Origin: Zantedeschia hybrid cultivar
Taxonomy: Eukaryota > Streptophyta > Magnoliopsida > Alismatales > Araceae
Reading direction: 5' to 3'
DNA: 64,000 bases
Assembly (NCBI GenBank): GCA_030544215.1
Contig: JARZZO010000011.1
Span: forward strand, 11,828,001 to 11,892,000
The notes under the pieces are model-generated. The model had not been told where the DNA came from, did no database searches, and was given only the letters and a program-made list of their open reading frames with translations. The translations under genes were made by a program, and so were the position numbers. This document shows, in pieces, positions 59,301 to 64,000 of the stretch (position 1 is its first letter; each line of letters begins with the position of its first letter).

Positions 59301-62300
59301 TTCAATCGTAGCTCGATTAGGTCCATAGTCAAGTGATTTTAATTTTACAAAAGCCCTCAAATTTCACCCTAAATTAGCTACATATTGAATTTTTTTTAGA
59401 AATTCAGGGATCAATGATTGGAGCATGCCAAATTATTGTCACTGTATCATATTCAGGAGGTAAGACCATTCCAATGCTCCTTTTCGCCATGCATAAACCG
59501 AACCAACAATTTTGCATCAACTCTCTTCCATAGGATAATTGATGAAGTCTGAAGTCAGATTCAGGTGAAGAAGTGCGTTGACTTATCGTTCTTCATACTT
59601 TGCCAACATTCTTGCTTCCACTTTATCCACACCCGCTTGCACAGGTGCTTCTGTCTAAGCGGAACACTCCCCTACCGATGCGTTTTTACATCCCACAGCT
59701 TCTGATCACTTAGCCCTGTTCATCTTTACGGCAAGAGTGCTCGATCAGTAAGCTATTATGTACTCTTTCAAGTTTGGCTGTGTTTGACAAGGGTTTTTTT
59801 TTTTTTTTTTTTTTTAACAGGGGGGGATTTGAACAAAAAAGGAAGAAAGAAGGGCAAAGATGAAAGAGAACACTGGTTCCACTTGGACCCCCACCGAAGA
59901 GAAGAAAGAAAAAGAAAAAGAAGAAGAAGAAGAAGAAAGAAGAGAAGGGAGGCTACAGGTCACCAGTGGGGGTTACCCACCGGTAACACACCCCCAGTGG
60001 TTGCTTCCCACAGGTAGGGAGGTCTCCGAGGGGGAAAAAAAAAAAGGAAGAAGAAGAAGAAGAAAAGAAAAACGAAGAAAGAAGGGGAGGGGACTGGTGG
60101 GGGTACCCACCGGTTGATCCCCAACCGGTGGCTTTCACCGGTGGGGGGTCCTACCGGTCACCCTTCTCTCTCCCTCTCTCTCTCTCTCTCACGTATCTCT
60201 CTCTCCCCTCTCCAATGAAAATTCACAAAAAAAAAGGTGGGAAGCCACTGGTGAGGGGTGCCGCCGGTGCCTCATCCACCCCCCCCCCCCCAACCAGTTG
60301 GCTCCTCCCATCCACTATAAATACCCCCTCAAAGGGGCTGCTGCAGCACACAAAAAAGGACACAGAGGAGAGACCCCAGAGAAGGTTTCTGTGAAAAAAA
60401 AATAGAGTGCCTCCACTTTTGAAGGCAAAAAGCTCAAGAACAAAAGCCACCACATTTTTTTAAGATTAGGAAGGGGTAGACCTAGATTATTTGGAAGAAG
60501 GTAGTACAATATAATTTGGAGACTTTAAACCTTTTAGAAGAGGTAGCCCAAAATCGTTTAGAATAGAGACAAAGAATCCATATAACCGACCCCAATTATT
60601 TGGGATTAAAGCTTCGTTGAGTTGAGTTAAGTTGAGTTGAGAGAGTTAGGAGGATGCCCTCATAGTGCTTGAGGGATCCATAGATACACTCATAATGTTT
60701 GAATGATTATGCTTGCTCACATAATTTTTGAACATTGCATTCTTATATCATGACTCTATCATGTTGGAGTCATGAATGTTATTTTTCTTTCTTTGATTAA
60801 GTGAGGGCATGTCTCACTAATCAAGTTAAAGTATGATTGGATCATATATCAATGTCATCATGGAAAGAACATTCAAGATTGAGTCCACTTAGCAAATTAT
60901 TGATGCATGTTATTTCATGAAATACATGTGTATGACTTCACCAAATGGAACGAGCTTTGTTGTGGACCTTTAATGGATCTTAAGTGAACCCACAAAAGCA
61001 CTTGTTGTTCCTTATGGCTCATGGGAATGTTATGCCCTAAAGGACGCTCAAGGAATTAAGCATATCCTTTACAGATATTAAAGGAAATTTGGCATCCCAA
61101 TGTGTATCCTTTAGTATTCTTTAAGGATTCTAAAAGGGGACCTTATGCATAAATTATGCAAAGCTATATCCTTTAAATATCCTTTAAGAGATTCAAGAGA
61201 CGAAGCAAGTTAATATGTATCCTTTAAGGATATGAGGACACTCGAAAGGATATAAACCAGTTGTCCTAAAGTCCCTCACCACAACAAGTCATGGTTTGAC
61301 TTATTAATTTGAATTCGTGATGTGATAGTACGTGATTTTACTTAAGGGCATCATTGGATGGTTAATCAAGGATGGTCAATCAGTCGATTGACATAATTAA
61401 CACTGACTAAAGTCAGTGGAGAGAGGTCGAATTCACGGATCCACACCTTATCCAAATTTCTAGACTCCCTGAGGGCTCATCCTAAGTTCTCAAAGTCTAA
61501 CCAAAATAAATCACAAAAAGAAACAAACCCACGTGCTGCTAATAGGCAAACCTCCTGGCTGTCTCTGTATCCCTGCCTCCTTTATAACTAAACAGTCATT
61601 TAGGGGCCTCAGCTGTCATCCGAGCTGTTTCCCTCTCAATGATGGAGGCCATCTAAAAAGCTTCTTTGTTTGTCCATGCATCTTCCATTGATCCCGAGTC
61701 CAGGCTGTTCCCTTAATTCTATGCTACCACTAAACAAGCTGATTGGTTGAGCAAGCAGCTACCGTTCAAAACCAGACTGAGTATGATTCAGTTTGAATCA
61801 AGCTCTCTTTTTTCAAAATGGCAGACAGGTGAATAACACACCCTAATCCCTAAACCATAAACCCTGAATTTGGGGCTTTTGTCATAATTGCATCCAGTCC
61901 TGCTCTATTAGATGCAAGCAAGTCTAATCACAACTCGATTAGGCTCACTTGTAAGTACACAAAAGCCTCAAATTTAATGCCCTAACCAAAATCCAACTGC
62001 AAGCCATAATTAGAGTCAAAATTTAGATTTTTGTCCAATTTGCATAAAAATGGCACTAAAAAATGAACATATCTGTTGATATTTGCAGAATTTTTTTTTT
62101 CTCCTCTTCCTCTTCTCCTTCCTTTCCCTTTTTAATTGAGTCTTCTTTTGATGAAGGAAGCCTTGGAGATAGATCTTCTTCCACTAGAAAATGGAAGGTG
62201 CTGCAGGATCTGAGCTCACTGGCATTGGACAGGACTCACTGGCGCCAGAGCAGGGCCAAGGGGTCACCAAAGAAGGTTGAAAGGGGCAGGCGGGGGTACA

Positions 62301-64000
62301 CTGGCTGGGAACCGAGATCCCAGTCATGGACGGCTGGAGGTTTGAAAATCTCAACTGCGTTAGACTGGATCATGACCATATCGGCCAGTCCAGGACTCCA
62401 GGCTGGATAGGCCCCAGCCCAATACACTTAAATCAGACCAGTTCAGCCCAGTATGAAGCTGATTCAGGTTGATTCAATGAGATTCAGCCCGATCCCAAAC
62501 CAAAATCAGGTCAATTCGGATCCAGATCAGAATTGGCTGATTCAGCAAAGTTAATATCACATTATTGGTTGGGTCAATTCAGATCCAGATCAGAATTGGC
62601 CAATTCTGCGAACCAGGTCAATCATCATGTTATTGGTGCTCCATAACACCTTATGTATAGTCTACATAGTTCCCTTTTGGCATTAATGGCCATTCCATGA
62701 CACAAACTACAACAGGGCCCATAAAGCCAATAACAGCTCATCATGTAGCTAAAGCCCAGCTAAGAGTAGTAGAACTTTGTCCAGCAAATTTTTGATATTG
62801 TTAATATTACCTTGTTTTCACTGTCTTGCAGAAACTGAAGCCATGCAGCAGAACCTTCTGATGCAAGACACTTAATCCCATTAATTTGTTCACATTTTCT
62901 GCCATCCTAACACAACACGTATTTTAAATGGCTCCAATCTGCTCATCAAACTTAATTTCTTATAATGCCTCCATTCATCTGAAAACAGAATGTGCTGTAT
63001 TGACTAGGATCTTAGAGACTTAAGCATCATGGCATTAACCATCAATGCTAGAAACCGTCATTAGGAAATTGTAGTCCTTGCCTCAAAAATGTTCACTTTG
63101 AGTATGACTAAACACACCAAATGGCATATCTGGGATCCTATCATGTACATACTTTCAGTCTGAAGTAGAAAGATGGCTTTACTGGGCAACGAAACAGGCA
63201 AAAAGAAAACTCCTTATCATCTACCAACAAATATCAACTTATCAAATACTATCACATTTAGAACTCAAGATGTATGTGTTTGCCTAGAGATATTTTGCAT
63301 AACCATTATACATTATGAAAACACAAGGTACGAAAGCAGAGGTGCCCCAATCTGTTGGTTGTCTCAAATAAATAAGGAAAAACCTCAGGTTCCCCTGGAG
63401 AAAGATGAGTAAATTTAAAAGTTAAAGAGTACTGTTATGGGACCAACAAAATGAAAGGATATGACGTTTAAATATGTGATAATCCCACGTGAGCTCATTC
63501 ACATTTTGGCCAAAACCTGAACCAATCTACAACTGTTTTTATTTCCTGGTAACATAATCCAGTTACACAAATATACTCACTAGTCACTAACTATGCCATG
63601 GATCTGAAGACAACATAACACAGTCAATCAAGTTAGGCCCAGTGACAGTCGGCAAAAATGTAAAAGCATATTGCAAAAATGTAGCAAAAACATAAACGCA
63701 TATTGCATAAATTTATTCAAGGACAATAGTCCATTCACTTAGGTTTCACCTTCTCTGACTCCATCGATAGAAACATTAAGAACACTGGTACAACTTGTCT
63801 AAAGCTACATATGATATGCCTCTTGACATGGAAAAATATATACTTTTTATGTACACTCTTTTCCTATTAACAAGTTATGTGATACTATCCACTTCCAAAA
63901 AGATAAAAAATAGAAACATGGAACTGCAATATACCTTAAAGAGTTCGTGAGAATCAATCATACTGCTTCTTGATAACTCCTGAAGCAATTCCATATCTAC
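19831..64000 (-). CDS. MDN1: Midasin (MDN1/REA1), C-terminal 2445 residues, 42 exons
   Basis: Midasin is a nuclear dynein-like AAA+ ATPase. Its tail MIDAS domain pulls Ytm1 and Rsa4 off pre-60S particles (known for the yeast protein). I placed 42 exons, all with GT-AG introns and matching phase, totalling 7338 nt with no stop before the TGA at 19831-19833. Coordinates are given in the block entries. In order the window encodes the end of the linker, an acidic D/E-rich region (window residues about 1644-2206) and the MIDAS domain (about 2207-2445). The AAA modules and start codon lie beyond 64000. Intron length is extremely uneven: most are 75-1500 bp, but those at 30843-47590 and 54303-62810 are swollen by nested transposons. 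There is no sign of pseudogenisation. It is expected to be a single-copy essential gene. Confidence 0.95.
20502..21335 (-). CDS. MDN1: MDN1 exons 38-39: MIDAS core
   Basis: Exons 21054-21335 and 20502-20681. The metal-ion-dependent adhesion site D-x-S-x-S is seen as DDSRS (Asp 21237-21239 to Ser 21225-21227) after a hydrophobic beta strand (VVVAI). A candidate Thr ligand lies in FTGETGTK, and the distal Asp is in LILIIADG (20520-20522). All expected metal-coordinating residues are therefore present. This site binds the ubiquitin-like domains of Ytm1 and Rsa4 homologues. Confidence 0.95.
21585..23273 (-). CDS. MDN1: MDN1 exon 37: acidic D/E-rich domain
   Basis: A single 1689-nt exon encodes 563 residues dominated by Asp, Glu and Ser in the first 350 positions (for example SEDSGDDSSENEDINLESV), then a less acidic stretch ending KTGKRINMKK. 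In the family this region is a long disordered tether between linker and MIDAS domain; its sequence is poorly conserved while its charge is. Antisense open frames here are shadows of this composition. Confidence 0.95.
23359..26781 (-). CDS. MDN1: MDN1 exons 26-36 of the window (linker to acidic boundary)
   Basis: Exons: 26624-26781, 26474-26535, 26065-26291, 25360-25602, 25145-25271, 24999-25063, 24712-24870, 24405-24629, 23919-24233, 23650-23796, 23359-23559. The segment runs from QQPLMVFLNQE to the start of the acidic region (QIEDESQLLGTSEK). The acceptor of the exon at 25271 (gaag|GTAAAC) has a weak pyrimidine tract but is the only one that keeps the frame. Confidence 0.92.
27697..28380. 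mobile_element. hAT-like MITE in an MDN1 intron (GGCGATCGCC type)
   Basis: Ends CTATGTAGTCAGAGGCGA (left) and its inverted counterpart CTATGTTATCAAAGGCGA (right, minus) match at 15 of 18 positions. Flanks agtaaacc (27689-27696) and agcaaact (28381-28388) match at 6 of 8, a decayed 8-bp duplication consistent with hAT. The interior is mostly AT-rich and non-coding, and a second MITE is nested at 27734-27903. Confidence 0.55.
27734..27903. mobile_element. Palindromic CCGGTACC-type hAT-like MITE
   Basis: The element is flanked by a perfect 8-bp duplication tgaccagg (27726-27733 and 27904-27911). Its termini are CA(A/T)GG(A/T)TGGCAGTACCGG in inverted orientation. The interior is a chain of CCGGTACC, CCGATACC and TACCGGC words, so the entire element can fold into a hairpin. 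Related copies lie at 45291-45499 and 51501-51631, and a broken one is split around 42050-42220 and 43343-43430. Confidence 0.7.
28969..30842 (-). CDS. MDN1: MDN1 exons 17-25 of the window (linker)
   Basis: Exons: 30761-30842, 30536-30666, 30257-30421, 30073-30148, 29881-29993, 29723-29802, 29524-29637, 29210-29278, 28969-29125. This is a compact cluster of short exons with introns of about 75-310 bp. It encodes helical linker sequence such as TEWSDHPALQNILGVTEMLL, SWQKIELDSWPNLLGGIEEQ and FRVARQKLRKLIHKF. Every junction was checked for frame. Confidence 0.92.
30843..31823 (-). other. MDN1 intron, no gene
   Basis: This is the 3' part of the 16.7-kb intron before the LINE insertion. It is AT-rich, with no coding sequence or recognisable repeat. 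Confidence 0.6.
32015..33169 (-). pseudogene. LINE ORF2, C-terminal zinc-binding region
   Basis: After the frameshift the coding sequence continues as EQGGIGLCGIAIFNKALLAK. It is broken by TAA at 32870-32872 (CAA in the other copy) and resumes to a natural stop at 32015. The zf-RVT region is clear: VWWKDLIWSNHLPNKIRVFLW, then C-x2-C, then HLF-x-KC, then TIWCERNRRKF. No RNase H domain follows. Confidence 0.85.
33052..34434 (-). pseudogene. LINE ORF2, reverse transcriptase domain
   Basis: Non-LTR reverse transcriptase motifs are present in order: NKAPGPDGF, FRPISLLNG, NQSAFVQGRFI, KLDFEKAYD, GLRQGDPLSPLLF, the YFADD active site, and the IKYLGLPLS region of the thumb. The frame is lost near 33098-33104, where 7 bp (one of two adjacent CTCCTTG units in the other copy) are missing. 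Confidence 0.9.
34435..35667 (-). pseudogene. LINE ORF2, endonuclease domain up to a premature stop
   Basis: The frame starts MNLVSWNVRGLNG and contains an apurinic-like endonuclease with the expected motifs: SWNVRG (Asn), LQETK (Glu), SVYGP, LGDFN (Asp, Asn) and VSDHIPL (Asp-His). After the endonuclease comes a basic helical linker. The frame ends at TAA (34435-34437); the other copy has GAA at this position. The rest of ORF2 continues in the same frame downstream. Confidence 0.88.
35664..37856 (-). CDS. LINE ORF1, nucleic-acid-binding protein with two zinc knuckles
   Basis: The open frame has 730 codons from ATG at 37854-37856, although the frame is open further upstream. Two CCHC knuckles lie near the N-terminus (C59-x2-C-x4-H-x4-C72 and C78-x2-C-x4-H-x4-C91). 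They are followed by a DUF4283-like RNA-binding region (about 130-310; VVISFRE through FGVPLHLWNV to FWVRVEKE) and a long low-conservation tail. Plant L1 ORF1 proteins commonly have DUF4283 first and the knuckle after it, so the order here is the reverse. The frame is intact, and its stop TGA overlaps the ORF2 start. Confidence 0.85.
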   Translation of the reverse strand: MNEVSRRGNLGGGSRGGNSGEDSTGTREGWMVVQSKSRGNSVLRRHQVEGGFPVDRDVCIRCLGKGHHAVVCRDPVRCLHCREAGHRRRHCPLLRQPTSKPEGGVRQDQLTGGQFAAFGGANRMKILPDVVEMPWSAEVEPAKRMLESCVVISFRENSKEEAVDDEEVRKRLQKFWPDVNLWCIRRTDIGSFLVRTDSESWRRSVCSTGRLDVKEGVSAFVSPWKVEVGTVPAEDGIEVWCKLFGVPLHLWNVNSFQTICSKFGRLKEVDGKWLRGDNLSFARVKVSVDQTEDIPDKIKISTMGASFWVRVEKETSGLTKQSERDWSWADVVCEYRRYRQRRDGSAGTEEPGCGYPPVLEEAGTESENEPKLTNSVELSQLEAKSQAVFKMSIHGGRDPRPHEGKGVLGKGPDSSSGRTEQIFALEDGASLLKGLEEAQYGGPEMISTKSIQGCEGCGVTGEEDEQVRGRILDSDLDGVHYDPLRLDPDLPANRACSGPVRVTVVNPTLSRRRLPRASANGTRQGKQSIGREVPPSHGARISPSNALVCIKPPLGIDQAESVELNVDLPVSCNIPVGEAWVSDKLEEARQINESSASTGRQDGMEEECLNVVRNTRKMQEATLSAQIVPYIASEAPLAVQMATDEDAWMNEIILLGQRIGVSFAGREAMVLSFLKKLRRYDALHHSTKRKGTGGGIKIGKREANFVKNNEIMDTLRGKKLKEEGRITILP
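37930..38855 (+). pseudogene. Older degenerate LINE, reverse transcriptase part
   Basis: Plus-strand translation, with several frame breaks and stops, gives an NQTAFKEGSFILDN-like start, KLDFERAYDRISW, GLRQGDPNSPLLF and QYADDTLSF, ending in KWLWRRGEDIDRI. It directly abuts the target duplication of the younger LINE. It is interrupted at atatg (38851-38855) by the LTR element. Its continuation is the inverted stretch ending at 42978, then 43440-44220. Confidence 0.8.
38856..39203 (+). repeat. 5' LTR of a young non-autonomous LTR element
   Basis: 348 bp, beginning TGATG and ending CATCA. It differs from the 3' LTR (41696-42043) by three substitutions and two single-base indels by direct count, so the insertion is recent. 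A TATATAT box at 39034-39040 lies just upstream of the probable transcript start. The left flank atatg is one half of a target duplication whose partner is now at 42974-42978 in inverse complement. Confidence 0.92.
39207..39220 (+). promoter_or_regulatory. Primer-binding site (initiator Met tRNA type)
   Basis: TGGTATCAGAGCCC lies 3 nt after the 5' LTR. It is the standard plant retrotransposon primer-binding site complementary to the 3' end of initiator tRNA-Met. Confidence 0.9.
40382..40697 (+). repeat. Three copies of a conserved stem-loop in the LTR-element leader
   Basis: Copies lie at 40382-40416, 40532-40566 and 40662-40697. Each has the form CTCG-TTTT-GCRTGC, a 7-8 nt loop, GCACGC, 4 nt, then CGAG or TGAG. 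The two outer stem blocks pair in each copy (with one G-U in the second). A fourth copy sits in the related remnant at 5770-5804 (minus). Periods of 150 and 130 bp suggest old tandem duplication of the leader. Retroelement leaders often carry packaging or dimerisation hairpins; that function is inference. Confidence 0.65.
40786..41784 (+). CDS. Unfamiliar protein encoded by the LTR element
   Basis: The open frame has 332 codons; the more likely start is the ATG at 40804 (MDFSFEIEL). The last 29 codons run into the 3' LTR. No firm family was recognised. Residues about 18-45 (VKTRVYLEATSFGNVISQSI) look like the flap and start region of a clan AA (retropepsin-like) fold without the catalytic Asp-Ser/Thr-Gly, which is a weak suggestion. 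A charged helical stretch follows (about 135-170, QAVDWEREKSQMRSELQKI), then an acidic linker, then a hydrophobic C-terminal part. It could be a diverged Gag-like structural protein. Confidence 0.6.
   Translation: MVRFIIMDFSFEIELPNSVKTRVYLEATSFGNVISQSIVDSISHTDYVRVSRNQVYVPFFHLLRSSSTSRAVRYYDDAWCKVIPHGSYIGLGREWIDERQVVIDHTGRDCLIQPEEYQAPFLILNATYQDRERFQQAVDWEREKSQMRSELQKISAMLAKLTKPKDVVYEADPTMFEEYENQMKEVHYVVDPVLEDEYLGEVESVTPIADNDLFPTKGNGPKTEPLLEDVVDQPKVVKDVISLHDFDHIWSDVEAQFSPQVGAFMCAMIHGSSVLFSEHAAIIPPWILTHFKIRGRIFSNQGRMMGIQEQLEWSPRSNVQFIWPIRGPFGVF
41686..41695 (+). promoter_or_regulatory. Polypurine tract of the LTR element
   Basis: AGGGGAGAA immediately precedes the TG of the 3' LTR, the expected place for plus-strand priming. 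Confidence 0.8.
41696..42043 (+). repeat. 3' LTR of the non-autonomous LTR element
   Basis: 348 bp, nearly identical to the 5' LTR. Its right flank is gttac, not the expected atatg. gttac is the complement of the gtaac that flanks the inverted LTR at 42979-43337. The flank swap is explained by inversion between the two LTRs. Confidence 0.92.
42044..42978. other. Segment inverted by LTR-LTR recombination
   Basis: This segment carries gttac at its left edge and catat at its right edge, the two swapped target duplications. When read in reverse complement its right part continues the LINE frame broken at 38855 (GEDIDRI, then WVKSIKEKYYPNSP). It contains the left part of a split CCGGTACC-type MITE (about 42050-42220), LINE sequence (42220-42344, 42830-42978) and a Mutator-like MITE. 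Confidence 0.85.
42354..42820. mobile_element. Second Mutator-like foldback MITE
   Basis: Termini GAGTAATACTTGCTGCA and its inverted copy are shared with the MITE at 12892-13390. Flanks aaaaagcaa (42345-42353) and aaacagcaa (42821-42829) form a 9-bp duplication with one mismatch. The interior (42478-42720) is an array of roughly 19-bp TTTCGATTGACAAATACAG-like repeats whose orientation flips near 42655. Confidence 0.75.
42979..43337 (-). repeat. Third, inverted LTR of the same family
   Basis: 359 bp on the minus strand, homologous along its length to the two LTRs at 38856 and 41696 but more diverged. Its plus-strand flanks are catat (42974-42978) and gtaac (43338-43342). A solo LTR should have matching flanks; these instead match the flanks of the other element in the pattern expected after inversion. 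Confidence 0.9.
43440..44220 (+). pseudogene. Older degenerate LINE, C-terminal zinc-binding part
   Basis: Plus-strand translation with interruptions gives TRVWWKGLAWSEVLPTRIKI, FLWKMALGRLPTSDRLK and AILWAVWIERNKRRFSEDF, the zf-RVT region of plant L1 ORF2. This is the 3' end of the LINE whose reverse transcriptase part is at 37930-38855. Confidence 0.75.
44221..44865 (-). other. MDN1 intron between LINE fragments, no gene recognised
   Basis: Moderate-complexity intron sequence. One 150-codon minus-strand frame (44108-44560) has no recognisable family and overlaps the LINE end, so I do not call it a gene. Confidence 0.45.
45291..45499. mobile_element. Palindromic CCGGTACC-type hAT-like MITE
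   Basis: Left end CATGGTTGGTAGCATCGG and right end (inverted) CAAGGATGGCAGTATCGG match the termini of the copy at 27734-27903. Flanks cagttggg (45283-45290) and tagtcggg (45500-45507) agree at 6 of 8. It lies inside a decayed LINE. Confidence 0.6.
45500..45878. repeat. Second GC-palindrome-edged insertion in the same LINE
   Basis: The ends are rich in CGGATC and CGACTC/GAGTCG palindromes (45530-45600 and 45750-45830) around an AT-rich middle. LINE sequence resumes after it. It is probably another non-autonomous element, but I could not define its ends or a target duplication. Confidence 0.4.
46991..47590 (-). other. MDN1 intron, no gene
   Basis: The remaining upstream part of the 16.7-kb intron. 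It contains a short TG/CA-rich patch near 47528-47560 and nothing coding. Confidence 0.6.
47591..54302 (-). CDS. MDN1: MDN1 exons 3-16 of the window (linker)
   Basis: Exons, 5' to 3': 54167-54302, 53977-54062, 53811-53875, 53249-53390, 53083-53166, 52663-52783, 51233-51435, 50522-50632, 49419-49541, 49135-49311, 48364-48546, 48095-48184, 47796-47999, 47591-47716. Phases agree throughout. At 51435 and 54062 more than one acceptor AG is available and only the chosen one keeps the frame. Midasin-like segments include EMWFNWHSSLW, YVHNLGLAWVHLGLMRFHLL and VVFRPDPADFENLK. Two acceptors (exons at 48095 and 47591) are NAGNAG tandems, so inclusion of one Gln is optional. Confidence 0.92.
50251..50930. 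repeat. Three separate tandem duplications within one MDN1 intron
   Basis: Pairs are 50251-50299 / 50300-50353 (about 50-bp unit), 50414-50440 / 50451-50476 (37-bp period) and 50771-50848 / 50849-50930 (about 78-bp unit). The first two lie in the intron upstream of the exon 49419-49541 and the third in the intron upstream of exon 50522-50632; each pair is 85-95 percent alike by eye. Confidence 0.6.
51501..51631. mobile_element. Palindromic CCGGTACC-type hAT-like MITE in an MDN1 intron
   Basis: The ends CATGGATGGCAGTACCGG and (inverted) CATGGTTGGCAGTATCGG match the family at 27734 and 45291. Possible flanks gctctttg (51493-51500) and tctctttg (51632-51639) agree at 7 of 8. It is located only about 65 bp upstream of the acceptor of the MDN1 exon 51233-51435. 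Confidence 0.6.
54604..57772 (-). mobile_element. 5'-truncated copy of the same LINE in another MDN1 intron
   Basis: The element is flanked by gaatccagaagagtc plus a T-run (54582-54603 and 57773-57794), a target duplication of at least 15 bp. It starts inside the endonuclease domain (IREVKLMDMEIPNRKFTW) and runs to the 3' end, in the same orientation as MDN1. It is highly similar to the copy at 31839-37887, so both insertions are fairly young. Confidence 0.92.
54777..57772 (-). pseudogene. LINE ORF2, open from endonuclease to zf-RVT but lacking YxDD
   Basis: About 1000 codons are open without a stop: end of endonuclease (VSDHIPLHL), linker, reverse transcriptase (NKAPGPDGF, KLDFEKAYD, GLRQGDPLSPLLF) and zf-RVT (HLFCKCG, TIWCERN). 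Compared with the other copy it lacks 50 codons between HIQLSH and QRVQD (junction near 56231), in frame. The loss removes the YFADD active site. The protein cannot be a working reverse transcriptase, although its frame is preserved. Confidence 0.9.
57795..58060 (-). other. MDN1 intron, AT-rich, no gene
   Basis: Short AT-rich stretch between the LINE and the hAT fragment. Confidence 0.5.
58097..58201 (-). pseudogene. hAT transposase fragment
   Basis: The minus-strand frame KRTHLHCVPYVAHSFDLMLE followed by DVG matches the conserved core of the DUF659 hAT transposase seen at 1850-1915 (KRPHLYWLPCSAHSLDLMLE then DIG). Only about 35 codons are recognisable. Confidence 0.6.
58215..58890 (-). other. 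MDN1 intron, no gene; short GC-rich duplicated motif
   Basis: The words ATACTTGGGTGT and GGGAGCT occur twice (58280-58315 and 58339-58370). The remainder is unremarkable. Confidence 0.45.
58960..59340. repeat. Diverged tandem repeat (ATGCAATTGATGTTCAAT type)
   Basis: Units at about 59035-59125, 59190-59270 and 59272-59330 share TACATGCAA, GCATGCTT(T/C)A and TCGATTAGG words. A related unit lies at 61880-61990. The spacing of the last may reflect an old element spanning 58.9-62.0 kb, but no terminal structure was found. Confidence 0.5.
59794..60420. repeat. Low-complexity block: T22, GAA-rich, CCGGTGGG palindromes, CT-rich
   Basis: A 22-nt T-run is followed by GGGGGG, a GAA-rich stretch, repeated GGTACCCACCGG-like palindromes (59980-60150) and a CT tract (60165-60200). 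Open frames here are compositional. A TATAAATA at 60316-60323 with a leader-like stretch downstream could be a cryptic or LTR promoter. Confidence 0.5.
60316..60323 (+). promoter_or_regulatory. Candidate TATA box of unknown use
   Basis: TATAAATA lies in a C-rich context downstream of a CT-rich tract, antisense to MDN1. No ORF follows, so the function is unclear. Confidence 0.3.
60522..60640 (+). mobile_element. RTE-clade LINE 3'-end fragment
   Basis: Plus-strand translation gives EEVAQNRLE, stop, RQRIHITDPNYLGLK, then a GTTGA repeat tail. It corresponds to the same C-terminal motif as the fragment at 9492-9612, on the opposite strand. Only the tail end of the element remains. Confidence 0.55.
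60650..62500 (-). other. MDN1 intron, no gene recognised
   Basis: AT-rich intron with several TTTAAGGAT/CCTTTAA words (61060-61260) and purine/pyrimidine tracts near 62090-62130. No coding sequence found. Confidence 0.5.
62511..62640. repeat. Tandem duplication (GGATCCAGATCAGAATTGGC)
   Basis: Two roughly 65-bp units (62511-62573 and 62574-62640) share TCAATTC, GATCCAGATCAGAATTGGC and ATTATTGGT. They lie 170 bp from the donor of the MDN1 exon 62811-62906. Confidence 0.55.
62811..64000 (-). CDS. MDN1: MDN1 exons 1-2 of the window
   Basis: Exons are 63935-64000 (continuing off the edge; starts VDMELLQELS) and 62811-62906 (DGRKCEQINGIKC to QDSENK), both phase 0. They belong to the helical linker between the AAA ring and the acidic region. 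The second exon is isolated by an 8.5-kb intron on its 3' side. Confidence 0.88.

Noticed and set aside
59784..60138. Lys/Glu/Arg-rich frames
   Set aside because: Products of GAA-rich simple sequence.
61060..61260. Repeated TTTAAGGAT/CCTTTAA words considered as a regulatory array
   Set aside because: Irregular spacing and simple composition; no supporting context within the intron.

Overview
The window looks like nuclear DNA of a flowering plant. It has GT-AG introns, one large conserved eukaryotic gene, and dense nested plant-type transposons (hAT, Mutator-like foldback elements, L1-type and RTE-type LINEs, Ty3 and other LTR elements). I do not place it below angiosperm. All exon boundaries were worked out by hand from splice sites and reading-frame continuity; no search was run.

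The backbone is the 3' half of one gene on the minus strand, midasin (MDN1/REA1), the giant AAA+ remodelling factor of the pre-60S ribosome. I could place 42 exons between 64000 (gene continues off the window) and the stop codon at 19831-19833. Together they give 7338 nt in a single unbroken frame: 2445 residues plus stop. They cover part of the linker, a roughly 560-residue acidic exon and the C-terminal MIDAS (VWA-like) domain. Six AAA modules should lie upstream, outside the window.

Left part (1-19.4 kb). A five-exon hAT transposase gene (531-4100) is intact except for one in-frame TAG at codon 300. Next come a remnant of a non-autonomous LTR element (about 5.4-6.4 kb), a hAT-like foldback element (6.7 kb), RTE and L1 LINE scraps (9.5-10.1 kb), a lone first exon of a tafazzin-like acyltransferase (11.2-11.4 kb), and a decayed Ty3 element (12.5-19.3 kb) with a Mutator-like MITE inserted in one LTR.

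MDN1 introns. A 16.7-kb intron (30843-47590) holds a nearly full-length L1-type LINE with a 15-bp target duplication, older LINE copies, and a young 3.2-kb LTR element that encodes one unfamiliar protein. A third, inverted LTR lies nearby. Its flanks show that a segment between two LTRs was inverted by LTR-LTR recombination. An 8.5-kb intron (54303-62810) holds a second copy of the same LINE, 5'-truncated. Its 3' ORF is open but has lost the reverse-transcriptase active site.

The most notable items are the LTR-mediated inversion proved by swapped target-site duplications; a repeated, covarying stem-loop in the leader of the non-autonomous LTR element; the unknown protein of that element; and a family of palindromic CCGGTACC-rich hAT-like MITEs.
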